From Papilionanthe hookeriana x Papilionanthe teres (Eukaryota; Streptophyta; Magnoliopsida; Asparagales; Orchidaceae): DNA of 64,000 nucleotides. Numbering within the stretch: the first letter of the stretch is position 1; every line of letters starts with the position of its first letter. The stretch spans positions 61,420,621 to 61,484,620 of the forward strand of contig CM040421.1 of assembly GCA_022702705.1 (NCBI GenBank), read 5' to 3'. The notes beneath the pieces are model-generated. The model had not been told where the DNA came from, did no database searches, and worked only from the letters and a program-made list of their open reading frames with translations. The position numbers were made by a program, and so were the translations under genes. This document shows positions 1 through 13,310 of this stretch, piece by piece.

Positions 1-192
1 CTGCACATAAATGTTCGCTCCCTATATTGACAACTTCAAATATGACATGATAAAAAATTTGTAAAATCCATGCGTTTCAGTACCACACGATTTTGAATTA
101 AAAATGGGCATTAAGCAATGATCATTACATCATAAAAACTGCAGTTATTTGCCACAGCTACTGTTTATTTTGCACTCAATGTGAGTTTTTAC

Positions 193-215
193 ATATATAT
201 ATATATATATATATA
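193..215. repeat. (TA)n microsatellite
   Basis: Uninterrupted alternating A/T run of about 23 bp. Confidence 0.9.
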
Positions 216-1050
216 ATTTTAAATGATGAGTTTAAGTGCATAAATGTGATGTAGATAAATTCACATCACAATTTTGATAAAAAATATATAAGCTATAGTG
301 CATTTGTCCAGAAAGATACAGTAGTAGATTCTGTGAAAGTACGATGTGAAAGGTCAAACAGAGCCCCAATGGAAGCAATGTGCCTTCTTTGCCGACATGC
401 CAGCCCTCTCCCTCAAACTGTGCGACTATAAGATGTAAGAAAATAAGCCTACGTGCAGTAGTAGCTAGCTAGAATTATATCAAATTTGAATAAAGATTAT
501 GTTTATTACTATAGATATCACAATAAAAAAATAAAGTAAAGCGAGCTTGTGACACATGATTTTTCAGTTTGAAAATTCAAGTGGGAAAAAAATAGCAACA
601 CGCGGCTTAGCTAGAACAGTTTTCAGTAATAATAGATATTAGTTACAAAAGTTACACCATTTCTCAAATTTAGAGAAGACGTAAGTACAATTTAAGTAGA
701 AACAAGCTGTTTATTGTTGATCCGTCACCAAAAATATAATCTTCACGAATCAGAGGCGTCGAACACGATCCGATCTGAGTCCAAGTGAGCCTAAATCATG
801 CACTAAAGCGTAACAAAATAACTTTGAGACTTGTCCTGGGGACCAAATGATTTTCAAATATAGTCAATTTATAGTCAAATTAAACATCTCAACAAGACAA
901 AATCCAATGAGCTCAATATCACTTAATTCTAATATCATTATTACACTCAAGTTTTCATAAAATATGATTCAATCAAGGGTCATTTAGGACCATCTGATGG
1001 AGTGATCCGGATTCTTTCAGTATTTATGAAGATTGTCACTCTTACAATCT

Positions 1051-1060
1051 CTATAAATAG
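1051..1060 (+). promoter_or_regulatory. TATA-box-like CTATAAATAG, possibly of a decayed LTR
   Basis: CTATAAATAG is a strong plant TATA match. It follows an AT-rich stretch and precedes a moderately GC-rich 'accacc/ggatca' tract (1130-1290), a composition like the U3-R border of an LTR. No second LTR or polyprotein is visible nearby, so this is only a possible relic promoter. Confidence 0.25.
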
Positions 1061-1988
1061 ACCTCACTATCTTCAAAAGGAGGTTGGAATGGGATCAGAA
1101 GACTGAAAGGACCACTAAGTTCTTGAGATTTTTTGAGCTACCAACATCAATAGACCACCGCCGCGGATTAATGTCGTCATCATGGGACCACCGACACCAT
1201 TGCTGGATCATCATCTCTCCGTAATTGCTATGTTGGACCACTATCTCTCGATTGCCATGGACCTCGGTTGTAAAATCTTCATCGCTAAATCATTATTGTT
1301 TTGGCTATTGCTACACTACTATTATAGGAACAGTGTTGCCTAGCGGCCACTGTCATTAGTGATAATGAATCTAGATCATTATTACACATCCCTTCCCATC
1401 AATCTTTTATCATTGTAGTTAGATTATTATCCCTTCCCCAACATTTGTCATATTATTATAAACTTATTTTGAGAGCATGCAAATTTTGTAACAAACATCT
1501 GAAGAGTATAAACCATTTCAGCTAGATTATGCCCCGTGATTTTTGTTCCTTTTATCTTTTCCAATATGTAAAATCCCTAGTGTCTCTTCTATTAAGTTTT
1601 CTTTTATCTGTGTATCTTGGCTTTTTGTATAATGCTAAGACATTAATATATCTATATCACTGTGAATTATCTAACATGCAATACTAGTATTTTTGATGTT
1701 GAAACACAATGAGCTCGAGTACAATGATAGTCCTCCTATGTGAGGAAAAAGTTACATAACCTTGGATTTCTAAATGCCATGCATCAAATTGAGAAGGCCA
1801 TTGACAGTGGTATAGATGACAACCACTGCAATGAATGAATTAAACTTGATAGAATAAATAAACATTCAAGTGATTGAAGTCAGTCACGATGATTTTCTTT
1901 TAGAGAAGAATGCTTGATGGTTGTAAGAAATTAAGGCAAACATGAAGGTTATAGAGAAGGTCCTCCTTTTGAAGTTCTAAATAACATC

Positions 1989-2480
1989 TAATAAGGTATC
2001 ATATGAAGGCCACAAAGTTTGCTAAGTATAGTTGAATAGATCTATCACTACAGGTACTATAAGTTGACTTGAAGGTGACACCACAACAAAATAGGGCAAT
2101 ACTAATAGTATTATTGGTAGAAAAAATTCATATGGAAAATTTAATAAATAACCTTTTAATAGTGAGGCTAAAAGGTTATATGATTTATTATTTGTAGCTT
2201 AATAATTATTATGACATGGCTAATTCAGTCAATCTAATAAAGTATCATATGAAGGCCACAAGGTTTGCTAAGTATAGTTGAATATATCTATCACTACAGG
2301 TACTATAAGTTGACTTGAAGGTGACACCACAACAAAATAGGGCAGTAATAATAGCATTATTGGTAGAAAAAATTCATATGGAGAAATTAATAAAGAAGCT
2401 TTTAATAGTGAGGCTAAAAGGTTATATGATTATTATTTGTAGCTTAATAATTATTATGGCATGGCTAAATCAGTCAATCT
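1989..2480. repeat. 246-bp tandem duplication (two copies)
   Basis: The block at 1989-2234 is repeated at 2235-2480 with about 95% identity by eye. Both copies start TAATAA(G/A)GTATCATATG and end GTCAATCT. No coding content is seen. Confidence 0.9.
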
Positions 2481-3319
2481 GAGGTATTTTTTACAATAAA
2501 AATAATTATTATTAAAATAAATTTTATTATCACTTTTTTTATTGCTAAAAAAGATAAATCCAACAAATAATTTAGTGTCGTATGATTTATACAAGTCTAA
2601 GAAAATTAAAGCTCAAATTAAATTTGAATATACAAAAATAAAAATATTACTATATATTATGACTACATATTATATTACAAAAAATGATATCATAGAAACT
2701 AAACGAAGTATCATGGAACACCTAAATGAAAATTATAAAGTGTGAAATAGTATAAACATAATATTGATGACCTCTATTAGAAATTATTTCATTCACCTCT
2801 CATTTTCAGTTTAAAGAGATTCCTTCTAACAATAAAATTTAAATAAACTAAGTTTTTAGGTCACCTATTAGAAACTAAATCATAAAATCATTTTGATTGC
2901 AAACATCTTGAGTTCACTTTAAAATCATGAATGTTTTATTTTATGTTTATGACGATGACTTCATACCATATAATCAAGTTGTTTGCCATTATGCATATCT
3001 TTTATTAGATAATCACACGTATAATCTTTCTCATGAGATGTCCATGATAACCCTTTATTTATTTTTTATTCTTATTTTCATGGTCTATATAATTTGAGAA
3101 AAAAAAAAGATGTAAACTTCTAATCAAACATACTTGAGCTGAAAATATTTAAGAAGAATGGTTCACATACAATTATTGCCCATGAAAGTAGAACTTTGCA
3201 TAACAATACTTATGTAGATAATTGATAATTTTCAGAAGTATGATGTATTTTTTGGGTGGAGCACAACGAAAATTTTGACTTTCCATATAACATACAATTT
3301 TCAAAATAATTTATATTAA

Positions 3320-3324
<5 letters not shown>

Positions 3325-3392
<68 letters not shown>
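3325..3392. repeat. (TA)n microsatellite, long
   Basis: About 68 bp of uninterrupted TA dinucleotides. Confidence 0.95.
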
Positions 3393-3395
<3 letters not shown>

Positions 3396-3827
3396 GATAG
3401 CTCTTGCCCATTGATCACATGTTTAAAATAAATAAAGTTTCAATCTTTAAAGATATAATAAAGAGATCTAGCTCTCCACCAAGATTGAGTGAAGGTCAAT
3501 TATTAAAAAGGAGTTTTATAATACAAAAACTTATCATGTCACCCATGTTAGCAAATTTCAGCACTTCATTATTATAATTGAATTTTTTATGAACATTTTT
3601 CTCAGGATCAACCACATTAAATAAATTATGTAGTGGTGGTTTTAACTAGTAAATACAATAGAAAAATTTTTTGATAGATTTTTTGGTCATTGAAAAGGAT
3701 TTTTGAAGCATTTTTCAAAGGAAAAATCCTTTTAAACATCATTAATTAAACCTTAATTTATTAATAAAAATTTCAATTTATGACTTTTTTTAATTAGGAA
3801 ATAATTATTTTTTGCAGTGGGTAAATA

Positions 3828-4031
3828 ATGAGATATGAGGAGGTTGTGAAAATTAGGAATGACTTGTTTGAGCCCTTCCCTATAGGTGAAGGCATAAATC
3901 GTATTAGAGATAAAGAAAGAGATGATGAAGAAAGGTTATTACGTAAGCCATTGAGGATAGCTGGGTTGGTCCTTCTCCTACAATTATTAGCAATAAATAA
4001 TTTAAAGCTATGTTTATGCTACAAGGATTGA
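3828..4031 (+). CDS. Hypothetical 67-codon ORF
   Basis: ATG-initiated ORF ending at a TGA. The first 50 residues are charged and look protein-like (MRYEEVVKIRNDLFEP at the N-terminus, then a KERDDEERLLRK basic/acidic patch), followed by a hydrophobic Leu-rich segment and a short divergent tail. The surroundings are non-coding AT-rich DNA with no promoter or neighbouring exon that I can identify. It could be an exon relic of a host gene or chance. I do not recognise the family. Confidence 0.2.
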   Translation: MRYEEVVKIRNDLFEPFPIGEGINRIRDKERDDEERLLRKPLRIAGLVLLLQLLAINNLKLCLCYKD

Positions 4032-4627
4032 AAATTGGTGATTGACTGCAAATTAATCATTATCTCTAATACCAAATCATGTATCCCTTTCTATGCCTCT
4101 CTCTTTAATAAGCTTTATGCCCCTCTTTAATATATAATATATTCACAAACAATATGTAATCAGTCTAAAAAGTATGCGAACAATAGTAGATTAAGATGAG
4201 TAAAAGATATTAGATTTAATCACCTTTACGAAATGATTGCATATCTAGTGCTTAAGTCTTTCTGTCTACTTGTGGATTACCTTACTTCTTAAATCACATA
4301 ACAGATATATGCATGGAAATGTGTACTATTTTACCTTGATTTAGTGTTAGTACTTTAAATGTGGGTAAATAAAGAGATCTTGACGTGAATGTATAAATAC
4401 ATAAAAATTCAATGGAATATATGTAAATATCCCTTGCAAATATTGGATTAATATAATAATTTTCAATCACAATATTTAAAAATAATAAGGGTCTATATAT
4501 CAAAGTTTAGTTGTGAATTTTTGGTATTGACCTTGACTTGGAGGACTACTAAATCATTTCTCACTCTCTTTTATAGATAAATTCTTCTAATGCGCAGAGT
4601 AGGATTACTGTGAACATTGTTTATTTA

Positions 4628-4825
4628 GGGTGCGTTTGGGGCAGCTTGTGTATTTTATGATAAACAACTTATCATGAATCGCAAGCCGCAAGGTTCGACC
4701 CGTGACCTGCATTTAGTGTAAAAATTCAACCGCATTTTCGAATAAGCTGCCGAAACGTGTGATCCAACGGTACCGCGGCATTTTCAAAAATGCTGCTGCA
4801 CTTATAAGTTGCCCCAAACGGGCCC
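4628..4825. mobile_element. Tourist/PIF-Harbinger-like MITE, 198 bp
   Basis: Terminal inverted repeats of 20 bp: left arm 4628-4647 (GGGTGCGTTTGGGGCAGCTT) and right arm 4806-4825, whose reverse complement is GGGCCCGTTTGGGGCAACTT (17 of 20 match). The element is flanked by TTA on both sides (4625-4627 and 4826-4828). The 3-bp TTA target duplication and GGG(C/T)CCGTTTGG-type ends are as expected for PIF/Harbinger-derived MITEs. There is no coding capacity, so it would depend on a transposase elsewhere. Confidence 0.8.
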
Positions 4826-4942
4826 TTAATCTTTTAGTCAATACAAGCTCTTTAATATTATCTTCTTATGTCGGCCTTAAGAGAAAACAAAAGGAAAATG
4901 TTATATTATTTTAGATTAAGACACTCTTTCTTCTTGTTATAA

Positions 4943-4944
<2 letters not shown>

Positions 4945-4990
<46 letters not shown>

Positions 4991-4999
4991 ATATATAAA

Positions 5000-5051
<52 letters not shown>
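4945..5051. repeat. Compound (CT)n then (TA)n microsatellite
   Basis: (CT)21 at 4945-4986 is followed after a short spacer by about 48 bp of TA repeats at 5004-5051. It is flanked on the right by TTATT-rich sequence. Confidence 0.95.
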
Positions 5052-5055
<4 letters not shown>

Positions 5056-6601
5056 TTTATTTATTTAGTTATTTAGATTGCTCTAACTTCAAAAATGTGT
5101 CGGCACGGATATCAATGAAATTCAAATGAATTATAGATAAATGTACTAATGGTCAATGATGACTCATCAAAAGAAGCAAGAACTATGTTAGCAAAAGAAC
5201 AAAGAACATATTCACTAGACATAGCTCCCTCAAAACATAATTTGGACCAACCGAACAAAGTCATCCAAGTTAAAAATTGAGACTTTTCTAACTAAGGGAA
5301 GCAAACGGTACAACTCTCCTAAAAATATCACCAGACTCCTTGTAGATGCCTCCAAAACTTCAGAAGGTCTAAAGATCTCATCATCAAACATTCATCGAGT
5401 CTTCCTGATAGGTCTCTTGTCAAAAGGGGCAAGTTACCTACCAGATTACGGTGCTTCTTTCTCTGTCTTACTGCTTAGTTCTACCCAAGCAATATGAGTT
5501 TCTTATCTAAGACTCAACTGTTGACTGTCAAACTGAAACAACCAACCAGCTGAATCAAGCTGACCGAATGAAGTTCGAATGACCAAGCAAATTTAGGGCG
5601 ACCGAAGAACCGTTATAGCCGTTTGATTGCCCAAATTAGACTGTCGCCCGAATGCGCTTGGCTAACCCAAGGATTACAGATCATCGCTGGCCAAAAGATA
5701 TAATATTTGAACCATAAGCTTCTTTAATTTCTACAAGACTAAAATATCTTGTAACTCCCCTATAAAAATAGAAACAATTATGTACTTTTTAAATTTATAT
5801 TCACTTATCTATAAATAGAATGGTTATTTCTACATTAAAGAGTTAATCAATACATTTAAAAACTGATTTTTACAGTGCACTCTCTCTCCCTCCTTTTTTC
5901 TCTTTCCTTTTTTGCTCTGTTCCTCGGGTATGCTGCACTGTACAGATTCGGATCCAACAATTCTAAATTAAATTTAATCGAGAAAGCTTTTATCCAAGAA
6001 ATTTCTACCGTTTGAATGGTGCATGTATCTAGTCTCTTACCACAAGAAGCAAAATTTTGTCCCAATCATAACTTGATTGGCTTTTCCACAAGCATTGCAT
6101 CAGGCAGTAGGAGGTGATCATCAGTCCATCCAAGTGTGAATTGAAAGCTCAACTTGCACTGCCACTGAATTATTCAGTTTGTCGTTTGCTGAAGTTTTCT
6201 TCCCTTTCTCTGACACATACAATACTTTATCAGCTGTTGATAGATGCCGACAGACCATTATTTATATGTGGCAAGTGATTGAAACTAAGTGCTTAGCCAT
6301 GCATTCATCAAAGGTCAATGGAAGAAGAGAGAGAGTACAGCCTCAACACTGCCTCGCCATTATCCTCCTCACCATCACCATCATAACTCTTATGAGGAGT
6401 GAAGGAGGAGCTGTGCTCTCTCTCTTCCTCTCTTGGCCTTTTGATAAAAATGGAGCACTTGTAAAGGAGTGATCTTTGTTCATCTTTTCTTTCTCTATAT
6501 TTGGGTATCATCTTATTGTCTTTCGCAACTGCTACACCTCTATGGGTGTGTATTTTGAATGATTTCATTAGTGCTAAAGATCTTTGATTTAAGTACTAGA
6601 G
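5052..6601. other. Unassigned intergenic DNA with an LTR-like promoter
   Basis: No conserved gene is visible. At 5809-5819 there is a TATA match (CTATAAATAGA), followed by a pyrimidine-rich CTCTCTCCCTCC tract near 5880 and a GGATCCAACA-type end near 5950. This order resembles the R-U5 part of a copia-like LTR. I found no matching second LTR and no target duplication, so I do not call an element. Confidence 0.3.
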
Positions 6602-6733
6602 GAGGTATTGTTTTACGAATGATAAATGATTTACACCCACAAATTCAACTCATCATCAAATCAATGTGAGGTATTGTTTTATGAATGATAAATGATTTAC
6701 ACCCACAAATTCAACTCATCATCAAATCAATGT
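6602..6733. repeat. 66-bp tandem duplication
   Basis: 6602-6667 is repeated at 6668-6733 with a single C/T difference. The unit begins GAGGTATTGTTTTA and ends ATCAATGT. Confidence 0.95.
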
Positions 6734-7339
6734 GCTATATTAAAGCTCATCATACAATCAATGCAAAATGTTGAAGTTGAGAAGAGTGATCTTAGTTTTT
6801 AGTTAGATGTTTTGACACTAAAAAATATGTACTATAATCAAATTTTTTTAAAAATAAGAAGGAAAAGCTTAAGCTAGAACTCTAGCTATTTCTGTTTATC
6901 CTCATCATGGAGGTCTTTTTTTCTGTATTTAATGTAATAAGTTTAAGGAAGTTTATACTATCATGGTTTCAGGATCTTACAGCTTTGCGATCTGCACTGA
7001 TAGATGTTAATTTTTTGTAATATTTATTATGATGGGCTGCTCATGGTTTCTCTTCCTGAATTGTTTCTTTGTCATTTTTATGTTGTTGTTTCACAAACAA
7101 AAAAAAAAAAATGATCTAAGAAAGGTTTTACCAGCGTTAGGGTTGAGTTTCTATGATGCAGAATACTGATTTTTTTTGTTCCAGTTTTTTTTTTTTTTTT
7201 TTTTTTATTTATTTATTTAGTTTTTTTTACTGCCAATGACTTCTATAAATCCCAATAGTTCATTTCCTGGGAATCCAATAGTAACTAATATTAACAGTGA
7301 TGCTCATTCTCCTAAAGATTTAAAGAGGATCATAATGTT

Positions 7340-8925
7340 GACAAATTACTTCAAAACATGTTTTCTTATGTTTAAAATAAATCACTTTTTTAACACTCAA
7401 AATAAAGACGTTACTCTTTATTTATTTATTTACTTACATTTTTTTTGCTCTGTTTCAACAAACGTTCAATGGTTTCTCGGTACTTCCCGAAAGGATTTTA
7501 GGTGCAACACTCTGAACGACCAATCACGAATGACGTTGAGAAAAAGTTGACTTGCTCCAACAGTCATATGTCTTTGTCATTTCTGTTAAGCTTCGAGTTG
7601 TCAGTAAAGGATCGAGCAGCCTCATTTTACAACGATGAATTGTATTCTACGACAACCAGATCCAACTTGGTCTCTATATTTCGTTATGCACAGAGATACA
7701 CCCCATTTACGGCAGGAAAAGTCAAACTCCATTGCATCCATAATGACCTTCATCATATTCTGTCGACATTAAGAGATCCCTTGGTTGATTGAGTTATTAA
7801 ATTACTTGTTCTCTTTTCGGATCAACCCAGACAAGTTTTTATAATTTTTTTTCAGTCGGCAAATTCTATTTGTTAAGGTTAATTAAAAAAAAAAGTAAAA
7901 AATTGAAAACAACGGTTTTGTTTGGCTTGTTCTTCAAACGACTAGTCCTTCATTGCAACATCAAGTCGAAGTTCAAGCTCCTCTTAACAGGTGAGGGTGA
8001 CAGCCAAAGTACTGTTGGAGGTGGGCAGAGTTGAGACGATGAAGCTATTGAAAGAAAATGTTGCACATTCTTTAAAATATGTTTTTTAATGTTTAAAATA
8101 AATCAATTTTCTTTTTTTTAACACTCGAACTAAAGACGTTTCTCTTTCATTTTCATTTCTTTTCAATCTCACTGGTGATTCTTTGTGGAAACTATTAGTC
8201 ATTTCTGATTTTACTCCTATGTAATAGTTGAACTTCATTCGCTTCTATATACAAGGGTTGAAATGCAGGAGATAAACTTTCTTAGTACTCTTTTTTTTTC
8301 TCACTTCTTCTTCTTTTTTCTTTATTGTGCTCTATTTCAACGATCGTTCGATGGCTCATTCGTACTCCCAAAAAAGATTCTAGGTTGGTCAACCTAGACG
8401 ACCAATCACGAATGACTCGAGAAGAAGTTGACTTGCTACTACAAAGTCATATATCTTTGTCGTCTCTATTAAGTTTGGAGTTGCTAGTAATGAATCAAGC
8501 AGCCTTATTTTACGAGGTTGAATTGTTAGGCCACCACATTTCCTAATGCCCATAACTACACTCTATCTACACCAACTATGGAGTCGTCTCAACATAGGTG
8601 AAGCCAAACTCTATTGCATCCATCATGACCTTCATCATATTCAGTCGACGTCAACGAATCCCTTGGTCGATCAAGTTATTAAGTTACTTGTTCTCTTATC
8701 GCGTTAACCCGTATGATTTTTTATAATTTTTGTTGGTCCGCTTAAGGTCAATTGAAAAATAAAGTAAAAGATTGGAAACAACAGTTCTGTTTGGCTTCTT
8801 CTTCGAACGACTAGTCTTTCATTGCAATATCAAGCCGAAAGTGAAGCTCCTCTTAAGAGGTGAGGGTGTCAACCAAAGTAATGTTGGAGTTGGGCAGAGT
8901 TTAGAAAGTGAAGTTGTGAGTTCAA
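7340..8925. repeat. Diverged tandem duplication of a ~0.7-0.85 kb block
   Basis: Copy 1 (about 7340-8055) and copy 2 (about 8064-8925) share many blocks in the same order: a TTTAAAATAAATCA tract, an ACACTC(A/G)AA(A/C)TAAAGACG block, GACCAATCACGAATGAC, TTGACTTGCT, CATCATATTC, and a GTGAGGGTG...GGGCAGAGTT block. Copy 2 carries about 160 extra bases early on. Short ORFs in each copy show partly similar residues (DDQSRMT) but are broken, and I do not recognise a protein. Confidence 0.75.
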
Positions 8926-9003
8926 CAACACCTTGATATCAACCTTGTTAACAAGATGCTGCAACACGGTACATTCAGCATGGTGTTCTCAGAAGACTGA
9001 AAA

Positions 9004-9008
9004 GCCTC
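9004..9008. other. Left target-site duplication GCCTC of the giant gypsy element
   Basis: GCCTC sits immediately before the TG of the left LTR and recurs immediately after the CA of the right LTR (35845-35849). Confidence 0.93.
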
Positions 9009-11127
9009 TGTCGGCATTTTTTTTAGGTCGTGTGTTTTATTTTGAAAAGGGGGTCGTCTAACAGAAGCTGTCGGCGAATTTTTAATTTAATTAAAATAAA
9101 TAATTTGAAAAGTAGTATTTGATTTTGAAAATAATTTTAAATTTGAAGGTTTTAAGATATGAGATTAAACCGATCTCACATCCCAAATAGTTTATGTAAA
9201 CGAGCACCGCACCACAAACCGTGTATCTATCCCTAAGGATAGACACACTGCTTGATGGTGGGGCTCGATTAAATAAACTGAAGATTTCGTGACATTCGTT
9301 TGGTCCGCGAACCAATTTTATAAGCCGACAAGTTTCCTCGCTTAATATGAAAACATTAAACGAGGTTTATATTACTCGGGTTCTTTAGAATTCCTATAAG
9401 GGCAAGCCCCTATAGTTAATTACATCTTAAGTGATGGGAATCACCTAAGAAAACTCTCGATAATAATCAATAATTCGCTCTCAAGGATTTCAAAGTTTAA
9501 GTTTTCAAGGGATTGAATTTTGGAATTTCAATAGGGAATGGATCAAGTTTGGAACATTTTGTTTTGGGAATCCAAAGGAAGAAAAGTAGGAGAAATCACA
9601 GATTCGAAGTGAACTCTGGTAATTTCCCGATTATCCTATTGTTTGGCTTGGATTTAGGAAAGTCCTATTGTTTGTTTAATGTTTTGATCTTGCCAATTTT
9701 AATTAATTAGGGCTTATATTTGTATGATAAAATCAAACAAATAGCCTCGAAGATGTGAGGATTTATTGTCGTACCGGACGACTACCTCGGAATCCTAAGA
9801 CCGATTAGGACTTAATTTGCAATGCAAATGCCTAACGAAGAGTTGAGGATTTATGTTGCACTAGGCAAACTACCTCGAAGTCCTATGGCTTGGTTATTTA
9901 ATTCTAAGAAAGCTTTCTCGATGTAGATTCAAGTTTTGCTGATGACGATGGCCGTGCTGCCCACCACGCTCCGAGCTCCTTGTTGTTGCAGAGGTTTTAG
10001 TTTTAGAAATCATAAATCGGGAGATGAGAAAAGTGTTTTGGTTTAGAGAAGTCTTAATTTCCAAGTGTTTCTTATGTTTTAATTAAAACAAATCTTAAAG
10101 TTGATTATAACGACACCGGTTAAGATCCCACGGTTCCATCCTTCCGGCATCATTATTTTTATCGGATTCACTTAGTCCGGATGAATTTGCTAAACTCAAC
10201 CGAATGAGTTCCACACTTTCATTTAGACCGTGGGAAATCCCGTTAGCAACACGTAGGTTACATCATCCGAGGTATTCCCGATCATCCAACAGGACGTTTT
10301 AATTTAGTTGCAATTGTAGTTTTGTGTTCGTTTGTGATTAAATTTTGAGTTGTTTTATATTTTGAAATGTTGTGGCGGTGAATTTTATCTTGCAATGACT
10401 TTTAACTTAGTTTTGGTTTCGGTTTTAGGGGCTATCCTAAAGGTGTGAGTTTTCATGCAACAGTTGTTTATCATGCAAGAAAAGTAAGTGCAATGCAGTT
10501 AAATAAATTGCAAGAAGGTAAATTGCAAGAAAGTAGATTGCAATAAAATAAAAGCGTACCTAGAGGGTCTTCCCGTCATTCCAAGCTGCACTTAAAACAT
10601 AATTAGAATATTTAAGCAAGTTCCTAGGTAAAGCTAAGGTAAGGGTTTTGGTTTTCTACCAAATTCCTAATCCTATAGCTAGTCATTTCCTATGACGTCT
10701 AGGTTCTTTGTGTTTTTGTTTGAAGACGATTTTCTTCATCAAAGAATAATTAAATTCAGTTGTTCTTATAAATGTTCTATCATATTGAGTGAGTGCTTAA
10801 GAAGAATCTTAAACATCTTTTCAATATTTCTAGGATTGTTTTAAGTCCAAATGAATTTAATTATATAAATGAATTAATCGTCCGGGATTCAAGTTTTGTT
10901 GTTATCTTGCTCGAGTGAACTAGGACATTTGAATATCCTATGAGGGAAGTAACATTTCATTTAATGTTCTATTTAGGAGTTATAATAACCAAAGCTTTCA
11001 AGGGTAAATTAGTATTCAAATGGTTTGTAATTTAGTTTAATTTCCATTAATGGGTTTAAATTTGGAATAGTGTTAAGTTATTTTAGATTTATTTTGAATT
11101 CTTTATGTCTTTGGTGATGTTATATTT

Positions 11128-11320
11128 AATTCAACTTAATTTAATTTAATTTAATTTAATTGAGTTTTAATTTAATTTAATTCAATTTAATTTAATTTAA
11201 TTTGATTTGATGTTTAATCAATTTGATTTGATTTAATTTAATTTAATTATTTTATTTAATTTTAATTTAATTTAATTTAATTTTAATTTAATTTAATTTA
11301 ATTTAATTTTTAATTTTAAT
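11128..11320. repeat. Degenerate TTAAT pentamer array in left LTR
   Basis: Tandem TTAAT units with occasional TTTAAT and TTGAT variants. The homologous array in the right LTR (about 30710-30890) has a different unit count. Confidence 0.9.
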
Positions 11321-13105
11321 TGAAATTTTTAAAAGAGTTTAATAATTAAGTCTTTTAATATTTTAAATTTGAGTTATCATTTTAATTAAGAATTGAATAT
11401 TAATGAGATAATTAATTTAGGGATTTTTAAATTAAAGAATAAATTTCTTCCTAATAATATCCCTATTTTAATAATTCCAATTTTGTTATTCTTCCAAATT
11501 TAATCCATTATTTAATTAAAGTTTAATCATTTTAAAATTGTTTAATGGGTTTCTACCCTTTAATTATTTAAATTTCAATCATCCAAATCAGATTAGGATC
11601 AAATATTTTACTTGTTAATTTTTTTATTAAACCTAAAAGTTTTAATTAAGGATTAAAGATTTTAATTACCATTTTACCCTTTAAGCTTAATAATTTCATA
11701 ACTCACTAAATTGAACTCAAATGAACTTGAAATTTTTATGTAATTTCACTCATATGTCAATAAAGACATGAGAGGAGAAAATGTGATTTTTCTGTATTTA
11801 ATTTATTTATATAATTATTTTTGGTAGAAAATAGAGATTTTCAAGGAAAATTTAATAACATGACCAAGGGAAAGTTTCTGTCCTTAAGAAAATTAGGGGA
11901 CATTACTAATGACCAGAGGACCACTTGGACCAATTTTGGTGATTTTTTGAATTATATTATTTTTATTATAATTATTTTAAGTTTTGGAGTGTCAATTAAT
12001 TTAAAAATAAAATAAATGTTGAAAAATGAGTTTTATATTTTTCAAAATTCTCTCTGATATCAAGGAAACCAGAGAAGCAAATTTTGCAATTTTCTGATTT
12101 TTCTATGATTTATTATAATTATTTTAGTGAAAATGCTAGAAAATACATTTTTTAATTTTAAAAATATCCTAAAGCTTTAAAATTTAATATCTCACCAAAT
12201 AGACCTAGGAAAAATATAGGGTTTGTTCCTATGTGATTAAAGTTCAAAATGTGACATTTTGGTGAATTTTATTATTTTTGTGATTTTTATTATTTTTTTA
12301 ATTATTAAAAATATTAAAATATTATTAAAAATCAACTTTTTTAGAAAATTGAAATTTTAATTTTCTTAGGTTCCCCTGATATCAGAGAGGCTCCAAAACC
12401 AATTTGGTGAATTTTTGAAAGGTATTTTAAAAGTTATGAATTTTTAAAGTTCAAAATGGCTAAGTGGCTTAATCAACCCAATTAGTGGGGCTAACCAAGT
12501 CCAATTGACCTCAAATTTTTATGGTGGATTCCTCTGATCCTAAAGGTCAGTGGAGAATTGATTTCAAGTCAATTTGATGCATGGTTAACTCTAATTAATT
12601 AAAGACCTATTTTGGGTATTTAAGCCAATTAGGGTTGCTTTAAATGAACTAAGTCAAAACCTATTTTTCCTAGGGTTCTCTGGTCATAAGCAACATCACC
12701 AAATTTTTCTAGAATTTATTTCACAACATGCTATTTATTGGAATTAAAATATTCAAAACGAGTAACTCGAACTTGAAAAATCAATAACTTTTTATAGGGA
12801 TGGCCTCGACTTTGGAAAATTCAGGGAATGTTCCCAAATTCGGAGGCTTCAAAAGCCCTATGGTCTCATGCCATGGTGAATTGTATGCATGCATGGAGAA
12901 TTAAAATAATGCAGAGAGTAAATAAATTATAAAAAATAAAATACTTGATGAAATTAAATGATTTTTTTTCCACATTATTCTCCTCCGTTCACCGAGCAAG
13001 AGGGTATTTTTATTTTATTTTTATGATTTTCCTACACAGAGATATGAATTTTTGAAGTTTAGGGAATTAAATAAATAAGAAAATACCCTAATTTTCTATT
13101 TATCC

Positions 13106-13310
13106 ACGCGGCGCCGGCGCATCCTCGGCGACTCCGAAAGGCCACGCGGCGCGCTCCCATTCGACGCCGCCACTCGAGTCGGCGGCCCGGGCCCCGCGGT
13201 TCTCGCACCGTTTCTCGGTCCGACGCCATCCGAGTCGTTCGTCCGCGCGTGTATTGAATGGACGGCATCCGTTCATCGTCCCCAAGTGTTCTCACCCGAG
13301 AGCCGTCCAC
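13106..13310. other. CpG-rich island inside the left LTR
   Basis: A 200-bp GC-rich block with many CG dinucleotides (CGCGGCGCCGGCG and similar) in an otherwise AT-rich LTR. The counterpart is at 32672-32870. Given the minus-strand TATA box, this lies several hundred bases downstream of the predicted start, within transcribed leader sequence. Short ORFs cross it in several frames but none is conserved in frame between the two LTRs. Confidence 0.6.

Larger units (their letters stand above)
1..4624. other. AT-rich intergenic DNA, no recognisable gene
   Basis: I see no conserved coding region here. The stretch contains two TA microsatellites, a tandem duplication (1989-2480), a TATA-like site near 1051 and one 67-codon ORF at 3828, all listed separately. 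The rest is unassigned AT-rich sequence. Confidence 0.6.

Noticed and set aside
6179..6568. Overlapping ORFs around 6.2-6.6 kb on both strands
   Set aside because: No recognisable domain, and the plus-strand frame starts at a non-ATG codon.
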